DNA of 64,000 nucleotides from Burkholderia vietnamiensis LMG 10929 (lineage in GTDB: Bacteria; Pseudomonadota; Gammaproteobacteria; Burkholderiales; Burkholderiaceae). Within the stretch, counting starts at the first letter, position 1. The number at the start of each line of letters is the position of its first letter. The notes under the pieces are model-generated. The model saw only the letters and a list, made by a program, of their open reading frames with translations. It searched no databases and was not told the DNA's origin. Both the position numbers and the translations under genes were made by a program. Location of the stretch: the NCBI RefSeq assembly GCF_000959445.1, contig NZ_CP009632.1:620001-684000 (forward strand), written 5' to 3'. This document shows, one piece after another, positions 25,916-35,055 of the stretch.

Positions 25916-26671
25916 GATACTCCCAAGAGCTTTACCCCAACTCAAGACGGGTTCCCTCGTACTCAGGAAAACTGCTCTGCAAGCACTGGCGGGGCGTTCG
26001 TGTTGAAGATAGGTACACAATGCTTCGCCGGCTTCGTAAGGCAACGGCAGTCGCCGTTCGCGGTGAGATTTTCCAGGACGAATGCGCACGCAGCCCTCGA
26101 TCCAGTCGATATCGTCGAGCATCAAATGTGTGAGTTCGCAGGCCCGTACACCCATTCTCGCCAGGACCAGCAACATCGCCCGATTGCGCAACTCGTGGGC
26201 GCTGCCGTCAAGCGCTGCTCCAAGCACGCGCTCGGTCTCCTCTGCGGTGAGACGAACCGGCAGAGAGGCGTACTTCCACTGGGGCATCGAGGGAATCGCG
26301 GCTTCGAGCTCACGGCCCGCCATGCCGCAGAACACCAAATACCGGAGCCAGGCTCGCAGTGCAGCTCCTGGCTTCTTACGCGAGTGTCCGTGAAGGCGTG
26401 CAGCCTCTTGGCGAACAAAGGTGGTGAGCCATTCCGCGCGCGGCACCCACGGGTCACCGGCGGTTGCCGGGCAGTACTGCGCTAGGAATCGCCGGACAAA
26501 GAATCGGTATTGGCGGCGGGACGCGGCTGCAAGCCCCACGACCTGCGAGAGATGGCGATCGAATTCGCCGACCCAGCTGTTCAGTTCATCGGGCAGTTCT
26601 GCCTGCGCCAAACGCTCGCCGTTACCTCGTGACCGGGGTACGGACGGAGTCGGAGACGGTGTGTTGTTCAT
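25904..26671 (-). pseudogene. Tyrosine recombinase/integrase, C terminus lost
   Basis: 255 codons from ATG 26669-26671 (GAGAGG upstream). The N-terminal SAM-like core-binding domain is present (FDRHLSQVVGLAAASRRQYR) and the catalytic domain starts with PVRLTAEETERVLGAAL. The first catalytic Arg is in MGVRACELTHLMLDDIDW. The frame ends at STREPVLSWGKALGSIVST where IS66 sequence begins, so the downstream HxLRH and Tyr nucleophile are missing. It is inactive. It was probably the integrase of a mobile island or a transposon before the IS66 insertion. Confidence 0.8.
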
Positions 26672-26953
26672 GAACCTCTCCCGTCGACCGGAATGGCCGA
26701 TCAGGGAAGCTTGCACTGATTATGCGAAGACGTTTCTGGTGCCGGCCGGCTTTGACCGGCACTCCATGGTCACTGCAGAACTCAAGCCGTCGCGAGCTGG
26801 GCATAACCGGGAACTGTGCCTAACAGGCTTTTATCGTTTCGGCACGCGGAAACGGGCTTGAGCTAGCCGTCGAGGACCTTGACGATTTGCATCAATTTCC
26901 GGTTGGTCAGGACAGTGAGGCAGCGCATGAGTCGCCTTTATTCGTGGGGGTGA
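26672..26953. other. Gap without a recognisable gene
   Basis: About 280 bp upstream of the integrase fragment. The minus strand reads MRCLTVLTNRKLMQIVKVLD then G-stop near 26865-26930, possibly the tail of another mobile-element gene. Nothing else is supported. Confidence 0.3.
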
Positions 26954-27028
26954 GGCGCGAGCAACGCCGTGACACGCGGCTACTATGCTGAGGACGATTA
27001 CCCCAAAGATCAGTCAGTAAGCGCTTGA
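26954..27028 (+). pseudogene. Second orphan rhs fragment
   Basis: Reads GASNAVTRGYYAEDDYPKDQ then SVSA-stop. The first part is nearly identical to GASNAVTRGYYPEGEFQPGS of the large Rhs protein near 20370. It shows that rhs sequence once extended or was duplicated on this side of the IS66 element. Confidence 0.65.
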
Positions 27029-27075
27029 TTTGATTGATTATTGTTTTGGTGGCGGAGCGCTAACCCTTGTCGCAG

Positions 27076-27798
27076 CTAGACCGACCTACACCGGTAAAGC
27101 GCACGAAAATCAAGGGGACCCCTGTAGCGGTTGCGCTGGAAGTGGATGAGGCTGGTCGACGACACCCGCAGGGTCTGCTCGACATAGCCGTCGAACGGGC
27201 GTGGATTGGGCATCAGCCTGGTGCGCTCGTCCTGCAGCGCGTCCTCGACCGTCAGCTCGGGCCACTGCGGGTGCCGCATCTGCCAGGCCTGACGACACTG
27301 GCCCGCGACCCATTCGTTCAGAAGCTCCAGCGTTTCCCAGCGTCGTAGCGCAGCCTCGTGCCAGATCTGGCGGCGCCGGTCCTGCACGTTCTTCTCAACG
27401 ATGCCCTTCTCCCAGCCGGCGGCACGGTTGCAGAATTCCGGCTCGAACAGGTAATGGCCGCACATTGCCTCGAAGCGGGCGTTGACCGCGCGCTCCTTGC
27501 CGCGGCCGACCTTGTCCACGGCGGTCTTCATGTTGTCGTAGATGCCGCGGCGCGGCACGCCGCCGAACGCGGCGAATGGCCTCGAACATGAACCGGGCCC
27601 TGCGCCGGTCACGCTTCGGGCGATGACTGTCTGCCCGCAGCCAGCCCGTCAGTTGCGCGGCCCACTCGTTGACGACGCTCGGGCTGACGCGCTTCGGGCA
27701 CTTCGGCTCAACGGCATCCGTTTGCCGAAGCCAGCTGCGCACCGTGTTCCGGGACAGGCCCGTGCGCCTGGCAATCTCGCGCAGCGGGGCCTTCTCGC
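27076..27798 (-). pseudogene. istA: IS21 istA, main part, frameshifted and deleted
   Basis: Two frames are needed. From 27798 the minus strand reads APLREIARRTGLSRNTVRSW, the IstA helix-turn-helix. It runs to RRRARFMFEAIRR and then jumps frame to AFGGVPRRGIYDNMKTAVDK and GHYLFEPEFCNRAAGWEKGI, the IstA catalytic-domain end. The middle of the catalytic domain is missing and the C terminus is also short. The first codons are on the other side of the IS66 insertion (30412-30465). Confidence 0.75.
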
Positions 27799-27882
27799 GT
27801 AAGCGGCTCGGCCGGACCGTCTCCCGATGCTGATTTTTCCAACGCATGATGGGCGCGTTTAGATTGACGGAGCCAGTCAGCC

Positions 27883-28302
27883 ATGTCGAACGCAGGGAAC
27901 CGTGCCCATCCCCATCGCACGTACGCGCAAGAATTCAAGCAGCAGGTGATCAGGGAGACGTTGGAGCCGGGTATGTCGGTGTCGATTGTTGCGCGTCGAC
28001 ACGACATCAACGCCAACGTGGTATTCGGTTGGCGCAAGCAATATCGTGAAGGCAAGCTGGTCGTCCCTGCACTGGATGTTGCGCCGAGCGTGCCAAGCAC
28101 GGAACTGCTGAGCGTCGACGTGATCGACACTGCATTGGTGCTGCGAGCGCCGGAGCCGACGGTAGCATCGGGAGCGACGAGCAGCGTACCGATGTCGACG
28201 CCCGTATGCGAGATCGAGGTGGAGATCGGCAAGCGGCGCGTGAAGATTCGCGGTCTGTCTGCCGAGCGCACCGAAGCGTTCCTGCAGGAATGCCTGAAGT
28301 GA
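27883..28302 (+). CDS. tnpA: IS66 TnpA
   Basis: A 139-residue protein with a helix-turn-helix (RTYAQEFKQQVIRETLEPGM, then DINANVVFGWRKQY) and the C-terminal EIEVEIGKRRVKIRGL typical of IS66 TnpA. The stop overlaps the tnpB GTG by four bases. It differs substantially from the copy at 25505, so the two IS66 elements are different isoforms. Confidence 0.9.
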   Translation: MSNAGNRAHPHRTYAQEFKQQVIRETLEPGMSVSIVARRHDINANVVFGWRKQYREGKLVVPALDVAPSVPSTELLSVDVIDTALVLRAPEPTVASGATSSVPMSTPVCEIEVEIGKRRVKIRGLSAERTEAFLQECLK

Positions 28303-28643
28303 TCGCGCTGCCGGCAGGTACGCGTATCTGGCTGGCGGCCGGCGTGACCGACATGCGTTGCGGGTTCCAGGGGCTGGCCGCGAAGGTGCAGACGGCGCTC
28401 GAAGAGAATCCGCTGGGTGGGCACGTGTTCATCTTCCGCGGCCGTCGCGGCGATCTCGTGAAACTGCTTTGGGCGACCGACGACGGGCTCTGGTTGCTCG
28501 CAAAACGATTGGAGCGAGGCCGTTTTATCTGGCCTCAGGCTGATGGCGGAAAGATCCATCTGACGAGCGCCCAGTTGTCGATGCTGCTTGAGGGCATCGA
28601 TTGGCGGCAGCCACGCCGCACAGCCGCGCTGTCGATGTTGTAA
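28299..28643 (+). CDS. tnpB: IS66 TnpB
   Basis: A 114-residue protein from GTG 28299, coupled to tnpA (GTGA). It shows the signature TRIWLAAGVTDMRCGFQGLA, then GHVFIFRGRRGDLVKLLWAT and ERGRFIWPQ. The longer open frame upstream is antisense-free but unrelated. It is a required accessory factor for IS66 transposition. Confidence 0.92.
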   Translation: MIALPAGTRIWLAAGVTDMRCGFQGLAAKVQTALEENPLGGHVFIFRGRRGDLVKLLWATDDGLWLLAKRLERGRFIWPQADGGKIHLTSAQLSMLLEGIDWRQPRRTAALSML

Positions 28644-28673
28644 ACCGCATAGAAGGCTCGTAAACTGCGATGC

Positions 28674-30269
28674 ATGTCCAAAGATGCGCCGCTTCCTGCC
28701 ACCGTCGCTGAGCTCCAGGCCCTGGTGCTCGCGCAGCAGGCGTCGCTGCTTGAACAGCAAGCCTCGATCGCAAACATGGTGCGGGAGATCGCCGCACGCG
28801 ACGACGAGATCGAACGCCTGAAGGCGCAGATCGACAAGCTCAGGCGGATGTACTTCGGTAGCAAGTCCGAGAAACTGGCTCGGCAGATCGATAAGCTCGA
28901 GGCGCAACTGGAAGACCTGACGGCCGGCCAGGGTGCAGCAGAGACGCGAGGGCACCGAGACAAGACGTCGACGGCACCACCCGGTCGGGCGCCCACGCGA
29001 GAGCCACTGCCACCGCACTTGCCCCGTGATGAAATCGAACTCAAGCCGGATCCGGCCTGCCCAAAGTGCGCGACGACGATGCAGTGGCTCGGCGAGGATG
29101 TATCCGATCAACTCGCCCGCGTGGCGGCCGCGTTCAAGGTGATCCGCACGATCCGCCACAAGCTGTGTTGCCCTGATTGCGGCCACATCGAACAGCCCGC
29201 GATGCCCAGCCTGCCGATCGAGCATGGCATCGCGCATCCGAGCTTGCTGGCCGATATTGCGGTATCGAAGTTCGCCGATCATCAGCCGCTGTATCGCCAA
29301 TCGGAGATCGCGGCACGCGACGGCGTGACGCTGGATCGCGGCAGCATGGGCCGCTGGCTCGGGCAGATTGCCGAGCTCTGCGTGCCGCTCGTTGAAGCGA
29401 TCCAGCGCTACGCGCTGGTTCCCGGAAAGGTCCATGTCGACGACACGCCGGTTGCGGTGCTCGCGCCCGGCAACGGCAAGACAGTGACCGGTCGCTTCTG
29501 GGTGTACGTGCGAGACGATCGCCGCTCCGGCTCGACCGACCCAGCTGCGGTATGGTTCGACTTCTCCTCGGACCGTAAAGGCGTTCACCCACAAACCCGG
29601 CTCGCTGCATTCCACGGTATCCTGCAGGCCGATGCTTACGCCGGCTTCGATCAACTGTTTGCGAGCGGCGAGATCCACGAAGCGGCATGCTGGGATCACG
29701 CGAGGCGGTACGTCTACGATGTTCACGCGCGCACGCCGACCCCGGATACCCAGCAGCTGCTTGAGATGATCGGCGAGCTCTACAGTATCGAAGCCGACAT
29801 CCGTGGCCAGCAACCTGACGAGCGTCTGCGCGTGAGACAGGAAAAGAGCAAGCCGTTGCTCGCGAAGTTCGAAGCGACGATCCGAGCGAAACTCGCGACG
29901 CTGTCGACGAAGTCCGCGCTCGCCAAGGCGATCAACTACTCGCTGAATCATTGGGCGGCGCTGGTGTTCTACTGCGAGGACGGTCGGGCCGAGATCAGCA
30001 ACGTGCTCGCGGAAAACGCCTTGCGCTGTGTCGCGCTCGGACGCAAAAACTATCTGTTCGTCGGCTCCGACAGCGGGGGCGAGCGGGCCGCTGCGATGTA
30101 TAGCTTGATCGGGACGTGCAAGCTGAACGGCATCAACCCGCGTGCCTATCTGGAATACGTCCTGACCCACATCGCTGATCACAAGATCTCCCGCATCGAC
30201 GAATTGCTGCCCTGGAATGTGGCCGACAAGCTGAAGCCGGCCACCCCGCCCACACCATCGACCGGGTAG
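28674..30269 (+). CDS. tnpC: IS66 transposase TnpC
   Basis: A 531-residue protein with an N-terminal coiled coil ([20 protein letters not shown]), the [19 protein letters not shown] segment and a zinc-finger-like CPKCATTMQ / CCPDCGH pair. The DDE core shows [25 protein letters not shown] and the end motif [20 protein letters not shown]. The IS66 C-terminal [20 protein letters not shown] is complete. Intact. Confidence 0.94.
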   Translation: MSKDAPLPATVAELQALVLAQQASLLEQQASIANMVREIAARDDEIERLKAQIDKLRRMYFGSKSEKLARQIDKLEAQLEDLTAGQGAAETRGHRDKTSTAPPGRAPTREPLPPHLPRDEIELKPDPACPKCATTMQWLGEDVSDQLARVAAAFKVIRTIRHKLCCPDCGHIEQPAMPSLPIEHGIAHPSLLADIAVSKFADHQPLYRQSEIAARDGVTLDRGSMGRWLGQIAELCVPLVEAIQRYALVPGKVHVDDTPVAVLAPGNGKTVTGRFWVYVRDDRRSGSTDPAAVWFDFSSDRKGVHPQTRLAAFHGILQADAYAGFDQLFASGEIHEAACWDHARRYVYDVHARTPTPDTQQLLEMIGELYSIEADIRGQQPDERLRVRQEKSKPLLAKFEATIRAKLATLSTKSALAKAINYSLNHWAALVFYCEDGRAEISNVLAENALRCVALGRKNYLFVGSDSGGERAAAMYSLIGTCKLNGINPRAYLEYVLTHIADHKISRIDELLPWNVADKLKPATPPTPSTG

Positions 30270-30289
30270 ATCTGGATAGATTTGGATGG

Positions 30290-30322
30290 ATCGTGTCCAC
30301 GATCGCCGAACGCGGACACGAT
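30290..30322. repeat. ATCGTGTCC / GGACACGAT dyad near the IS66 right end
   Basis: A perfect 9-bp inverted repeat with a 15-bp spacer lies between tnpC and the right terminal repeat. It is related to the dyads at 25889-25915, 36092-36107 and 4302-4334. Confidence 0.6.
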
Positions 30323-30411
30323 CTCCCGTGATCTACACGGACTCCACCACGCCATCACCATCGTGCCCCACGCGCGCGTGAACAGGGAAACGGCCAGGCT
30401 GAGTCGCTTAC

Positions 30412-30465
30412 CTTCTCGCGGAAATACATCCGCCTGATCTTGGCCAATATGCCTACCGTGATCAC
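30412..30465 (-). pseudogene. istA: 5' end of IS21 istA, separated by IS66
   Basis: From GTG 30463-30465 the minus strand reads MITVGILAKIRRMYFREK, the common IstA N terminus, and then meets the IS66 end. Removing the IS66 element and one CTTCTCGC copy joins it in frame to APLREIARRTGLSRNT at 27798. Confidence 0.8.
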
Positions 30466-30474
30466 CTCTGTATC

Positions 30475-30497
30475 CCCTGCTCAAAGATTGAGCAGGG
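30475..30497. other. Perfect hairpin upstream of istA
   Basis: CCCTGCTCAA-AGA-TTGAGCAGGG, a 10-bp perfect stem with a 3-base loop, 10 bp upstream of the istA GTG. It could sequester the translation start or block read-through from outside the element. Confidence 0.6.
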
Positions 30498-30589
30498 CAT
30501 TCAATCACGTGGGTCAAAATTCGATGAAATTACTGCCTTAGGTGGGTCAGTTCTGCGTGGATATCAACAGATTGCTTACAAACAGGGAC

Positions 30590-30623
30590 GGGGGCAGCGG
30601 ATGCCATTCGATCCACTGCCCCC
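30590..30623 (-). terminator. Stem-loop downstream of the first trimeric autotransporter
   Basis: GGGGGCAG...CTGCCCCC (8 bp) extends inward by GGAT/ATCC after one mismatch and has an 8-base loop. It sits 47 bp after the adhesin stop. The following minus-strand T-content is weak (CCCTGTTTG). It is a likely terminator. Confidence 0.55.
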
Positions 30624-30669
30624 GCACGCTATCTACCTTTGAAGTCCGGCGATATCCGGACGGCCTACG

Positions 30670-33600
30670 TCAGAACTGGTACCCCGCGCCGACCACTGCA
30701 CCGAAGTCGGAACGATTGTTGCCGGTCACCGACGCCTTGACGACCCACTTCTCATTTTGCGTCACGTACGAATAGCCTGCCGCGAAACCTTGCTGACCGT
30801 GGTAGTTCGCCGTCGCGGCCGATACCATCGAGCGACCCGGGGCGGTCGGTTGCGGCAACCCAGCAACCGCCATCGCCGACGCAACCCCACCGTACATATC
30901 CTTTTTGAGATCGTTGAACGAGTTGTACACCTGTCCGATACGCTGATCGGTGTAGCCGCGCGATGCAGCAGATGCCGATGCGATGTTGTCGTTCAACTGC
31001 TGCACGTTCACCGCATCCGTCGGCGCCGTACCGGCCGCCACGTTCGTGACCTGACGCTCGCTTCCCTTCGCACCGACCGAGAACGAGTTGTCGCGATCGG
31101 CCACCGATCCTTGGCCAACTGCGACAGCGTTCTTGCCGCTTGCGGTTGCAGTGGAACCGAATGATCCGGCATCCGCCCGCGAGATCCAGCTCGTATTGGC
31201 ATCGGTTGCTTGCGCTTTGATTCGTTGATCGGTCTCCACAATCTTGAGAGCGGTATTGAGCTGGCCAACGTTGACCGCATCGTTGTTGTTAGTGCCCGCT
31301 GCAACACCGGTCAGCACGCGATCGCCTGCGGTGCCGGAAAAATTCACCGATGTGCCACCGGATCCGGCACCGACCGTGATTTGACCGTTCGGATCCTGCT
31401 GCTGGACCAAACCCGCCTTGCCGTTCGCGACATTGGACACATCTTGCTGCAGGTTTGTGATGTCGGTCGTATTCTTCGTGACTTGCTGATTCGTCGAGTA
31501 GAGTTGCGAACCGTTCACCGCGTCCGTACTGGAAGCGCTGAGCGTGCCAGCCTGCACGTTCGTGATCTTCGTACCTCCAGAACCGCCCCCGAGCGTAATG
31601 ATGCTCTTGGAGCCGTCGTCGTATGTAACCGCCATCGCACCGAGTTGGTTAATGTTCGATTGGACGCTCTTGAGCTGCTTCACGTTCACTGCGTCAGTAT
31701 CATCGACGCCCGCTGCCACGTTTTTTAGGACCACCGGCGACGTAGCATCGCCGCCGACGAGCGACACGGAGTTCAGACGGGTACCGTTTGCGTCCACGTC
31801 ATATTTCACGACATTCTTCACCGCCTCGCCGGCCTGGTTCGACACGTTCGTGATCTGCTGCTCGAGATCGGACTTCACGCCGAATAGTTGACCACCGTTG
31901 ACCGCGTCTTTGCTGCCCGCCGCGACATTGCCGTCCGCGACATTGACAATCTTCGTCGTCGAACCGCCGTGCGCCGCATTGTAAGCGCCGGTGCTCGGAT
32001 CAAACTGCAGCGCGTCCTGCTTGAGTGATGCGATATCGGTGGTGTTTGTCGTTACGCGTTGATCGATCGACGTGATCGTGTCACCTTGCGCGCCGATCTG
32101 CTGCTGCAGGCTTCCGGTTGCTTTCGACAACTGGCCGACGTTGACTGCATCGCTGCTCGCGACGCCATCTGCGACATTCGAGACCTTCACGGGAGCATGT
32201 GCAGCCCCCCCGAGCGTAACGACGCTCTTATCGCTGCCGTCGTACTTGACATTCAGCTTGTCGGCTTCCTGAAGGTTGACAACATTCGCGTTCGTCGTCG
32301 TCAAATTGCTCGACAGCGTCGACACGTTCGACGTCAAATTATCGACACGGGCTGTCTGCGTCGCAACATTCTGATTGGTCGCGAACAGCTGCGAGCCGTT
32401 AACCGCATCAGTGCTCGTCGTATTCAGCGAACCAGACGCAACGTTCTTGATTGCCACCGGGCCAGCGGCACCACCCGAGAGTGTCACCGAATTGAGGCGA
32501 TTGCCGTTTGCATCTGTGTCGTACACGACAGCGTTCTTCGTTGCACCACCGATTTGCGTATTTAGCTCGTCTTGCACATGCTTCAATTGCGCGCCGTTGA
32601 TCGCATCGGTGCTCGTTGTCGATATATCGCCAGCAGCAACGTTGGTGATCTTTTGCGCCGAACCGCTGCCATGCGAGGCATCGTATGCACCAGCGGATGC
32701 CGACCACTGCAGCGCGTCCTGTTGCAGCGCACCAATGTTGGTCGTGTTCTGCGTGACCTGGCCACCGATGTTCCTGATGTCGGTTGCGGTCTGCGTCACT
32801 TGGCCGCCGATTTTCGTGATGGCGTCGCCCTGTTTCGCGACAGTCTGATTTGTCGCATACAGTTGCGAGCCGTTGACGGCGTCCGTGCTCGCCGCGGACA
32901 GCTCACCCGCCTTGACGTTTGTCACCCTCGTGCCGTTCGGACCCGCGAGCGTGACGGAATCGAAGCCTTGCGGTCCATCGTATTTGACATTTCGTTTGTC
33001 GGCAGCTTGCAGGTTCGACACATCGGTCTGCGTACCGGCGAGGCTCGTACTGAGGTTCGTGACGCTCTGGTTGGTCGTACCGAGCGCCGTGCTCAGGTCT
33101 GTGACATTCCCTTGCAGATTCGTGATGTTCGAGACAGCGGAGGACAAGGACGACTGGATCGGTGAAATCGCGCCACTCAATTGCCCGACGTTGACGGCAT
33201 CGTTATTTCCCACGCCGTCTGCGATGTTGTGCAGGTTGACCGGACCGCTTGCGCCCGGGCCCCCGAGCGTCACGCTCGTATGCGCATCATTGTCGTACTG
33301 CACGGCATTCTTCGTGGCCGAACTGATCTGATTACTGACCGTCGTGCTGAGATTGCCGATCTGCGTGTTGACACTGTTCGTTACGCTGGTGCTCAGCGAC
33401 GACAGACCACCGCTCAGTTGACCGACGTTCACCGCATCGTGCGCGTCCTTGCCGTCCGCCACATTCTTAATCGTCGTGCCGTTGCTTCCTTGCAGCGTCA
33501 CCGTGTCGAAACCCGACTGCCCGTCATATTTCACGTTGCGGGTATCGGCCTGCTGCAACTGCGTAATATCCGACGTGGCTGTGCTCAACGACGTGTTGAT

Positions 33601-35055
33601 GTTCGTGACGCTCGTGCTTAGGTTCGCAACCGTCTGGTTGGTGGTGCTCAGCGACGTCTGAATGTTCGTAATGTTCTGGTTGATCGGCGCGACGGCCGTC
33701 CCGATGCTGCTATTCAACTGCTTAACGTTGACGGCATCGGCATCCGCTGTGCCGGCGGCCACGTTGTGTAGAGCGACCGGCGATGTTGCGCCGGTGCCGC
33801 CGAACGTCACACTGTCGTGCTTGCTGCTGTCATACAGAACCGCGTCTTTCGTTGCGTTGATGATCGACGTACTCAGCGAGCTACCGAGATTGGAAATTTG
33901 CGTATTGACGTTGCCCTGCACGGTCGACAGACCCGCATTTAACTGCCCGACGTTTGTGGCGTCCGTGCTAGCAACACCAGCCTTCACGTTTCTGATCGTC
34001 GTGCCGCCGCTACCGTCCAGTGATATCGCGCTATGCGTGCTGTCCGTGTATTTCACGTTCTGCTTATCGGCAGCTTGCAGGTTGGTAATGTTACTGGTGG
34101 CAGTCGACAGCGAAGCGTTGATGTTCGTGATTTGACCGCCAATCGTCGTATTCAGCGTCGTCACACGAGCATCGACCGCATTGATGCTCGTGGTCAACCC
34201 ATCGTTGACCGACTTCAGCTGAGAAATGTTGACAGCGTCCGTCGCGTCAACGCCAGCCGCGACATTCTTCAGCTGGCGTTCATTGCCGAGCGAGCCGAAC
34301 GAGACAGCACCGCCGACCGGTGCAGCCGTTCCGCCAAACACCGGCTTGCTGGTATTGTTCGCTACGCCGACGCTTCCGGATCCGATGGCGATCTGATTGT
34401 CACCATTCGTCTGGGCGCCCGCACCAATCGCGACCGATTGGGTGCCTGCGGCACGTGTCTGCGTTGCAGCGTCGTAGGATGCGCCTGCCGAAACACCATC
34501 GCTTGTGGTCGGATTTGCACCACCGATCGCGACCGAGCGGTCGCCTTGTGCCAGGGCCGAGTGGCCAAGCGCAATCGAGCTGGTTCCGTGCGCATCAGCA
34601 ACGTTGCCGAGCGCCATCGAATAATCGCCAATAGCAGCCGATTGGCGACCGATCGCAAGTGAGGTATTACCTTGCGCGAGTGCGACAGTCCCAATCGCAG
34701 TCGCTGAATTGGCGACGGCCTGCGCGCCGGTCCCGATCGCGGTTGCACCGCCACCACTACCGCTCGTGTCTTTACTGTTCGCGTTAGCTCGGTCGCCGAT
34801 CGCAATGCCAGCAAGACCGGCTTGCGCATTGTTCCCGGCCGTGTAGCTTGCAGTACTTGTGGCGACATTCGAACCGTTCTTCGTCGCAACACAAAGCGGA
34901 TTGGTGCCGTCAATACACTGTCCGGTGAGGGCGTTGTCCGGATTGCCTCGGTCTACGAAATTCGCGCTACCGGTTGCATGCGCAATGCCAGCACCCAGGA
35001 TGCCTACGCCCGCGAACATTGCCGTTACAAGCGTCGAGATTTGCTTCCTCTTCAT
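30670..35055 (-). CDS. Trimeric autotransporter adhesin (YadA-like)
   Basis: This 1461-residue protein has a Sec signal peptide (MKRKQISTLVTAMFAGVGIL, about 27 residues). A YadA-type head has SLAIG/SIALG-type 14-residue repeats (about residues 85-175), then a GNERQLKNVAAGVDATDAVN connector. A long coiled-coil stalk carries many [16 protein letters not shown] neck motifs and LSTSLT-type heptads. A C-terminal YadA anchor of about 80 residues ends DFGAVVGAGYQF. The anchor trimerises to form an outer-membrane beta barrel through which the stalk and head are exported. Such proteins mediate adhesion to host cells or matrix and autoaggregation. It is monocistronic with a long AT-rich leader. Confidence 0.95.
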   Translation of the reverse strand: MKRKQISTLVTAMFAGVGILGAGIAHATGSANFVDRGNPDNALTGQCIDGTNPLCVATKNGSNVATSTASYTAGNNAQAGLAGIAIGDRANANSKDTSGSGGGATAIGTGAQAVANSATAIGTVALAQGNTSLAIGRQSAAIGDYSMALGNVADAHGTSSIALGHSALAQGDRSVAIGGANPTTSDGVSAGASYDAATQTRAAGTQSVAIGAGAQTNGDNQIAIGSGSVGVANNTSKPVFGGTAAPVGGAVSFGSLGNERQLKNVAAGVDATDAVNISQLKSVNDGLTTSINAVDARVTTLNTTIGGQITNINASLSTATSNITNLQAADKQNVKYTDSTHSAISLDGSGGTTIRNVKAGVASTDATNVGQLNAGLSTVQGNVNTQISNLGSSLSTSIINATKDAVLYDSSKHDSVTFGGTGATSPVALHNVAAGTADADAVNVKQLNSSIGTAVAPINQNITNIQTSLSTTNQTVANLSTSVTNINTSLSTATSDITQLQQADTRNVKYDGQSGFDTVTLQGSNGTTIKNVADGKDAHDAVNVGQLSGGLSSLSTSVTNSVNTQIGNLSTTVSNQISSATKNAVQYDNDAHTSVTLGGPGASGPVNLHNIADGVGNNDAVNVGQLSGAISPIQSSLSSAVSNITNLQGNVTDLSTALGTTNQSVTNLSTSLAGTQTDVSNLQAADKRNVKYDGPQGFDSVTLAGPNGTRVTNVKAGELSAASTDAVNGSQLYATNQTVAKQGDAITKIGGQVTQTATDIRNIGGQVTQNTTNIGALQQDALQWSASAGAYDASHGSGSAQKITNVAAGDISTTSTDAINGAQLKHVQDELNTQIGGATKNAVVYDTDANGNRLNSVTLSGGAAGPVAIKNVASGSLNTTSTDAVNGSQLFATNQNVATQTARVDNLTSNVSTLSSNLTTTNANVVNLQEADKLNVKYDGSDKSVVTLGGAAHAPVKVSNVADGVASSDAVNVGQLSKATGSLQQQIGAQGDTITSIDQRVTTNTTDIASLKQDALQFDPSTGAYNAAHGGSTTKIVNVADGNVAAGSKDAVNGGQLFGVKSDLEQQITNVSNQAGEAVKNVVKYDVDANGTRLNSVSLVGGDATSPVVLKNVAAGVDDTDAVNVKQLKSVQSNINQLGAMAVTYDDGSKSIITLGGGSGGTKITNVQAGTLSASSTDAVNGSQLYSTNQQVTKNTTDITNLQQDVSNVANGKAGLVQQQDPNGQITVGAGSGGTSVNFSGTAGDRVLTGVAAGTNNNDAVNVGQLNTALKIVETDQRIKAQATDANTSWISRADAGSFGSTATASGKNAVAVGQGSVADRDNSFSVGAKGSERQVTNVAAGTAPTDAVNVQQLNDNIASASAASRGYTDQRIGQVYNSFNDLKKDMYGGVASAMAVAGLPQPTAPGRSMVSAATANYHGQQGFAAGYSYVTQNEKWVVKASVTGNNRSDFGAVVGAGYQF

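Larger units (their letters stand above)
23497..25916 (-). mobile_element. IS66-family element (one end resolved)
   Basis: Left end begins GTAAGCGACCAGCCAACCCG, close to the GTAAGCG terminal repeats of the second IS66 element here. It contains tnpA-tnpB-tnpC in the usual order on the minus strand. No matching right repeat or 8-bp duplication (left flank AGCAGGCC) was found near the integrase gene it truncates, so the right end seems lost or rearranged. Confidence 0.7.
27799..30411 (+). mobile_element. IS66-family element, complete, with 8-bp target duplication
   Basis: 2613 bp. Terminal repeats are GTAAGCGGCTCGGCCGGACC (left) and GTAAGCGACTCAGCCTGGCC (right, reversed). It is flanked by the exact 8-bp direct repeat CTTCTCGC (27791-27798 and 30412-30419), the expected IS66 duplication. 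It is inserted in istA. tnpA, tnpB and tnpC are all intact. Confidence 0.95.
27076..30549 (-). mobile_element. IS21-family remnant, carrying an IS66 insertion
   Basis: The right end starts TGACCCACCTAAGGCAG (reverse of 30533-30549), with a second TGACCCAC copy inside, typical of IS21 multiple terminal repeats. istA is split by IS66 and is further damaged by internal deletion. No istB is left. Confidence 0.75.

Noticed and set aside
27708..30182. Minus-strand 824-codon frame
   Set aside because: Antisense to the IS66 tnpA-tnpB-tnpC genes, which have all family motifs.
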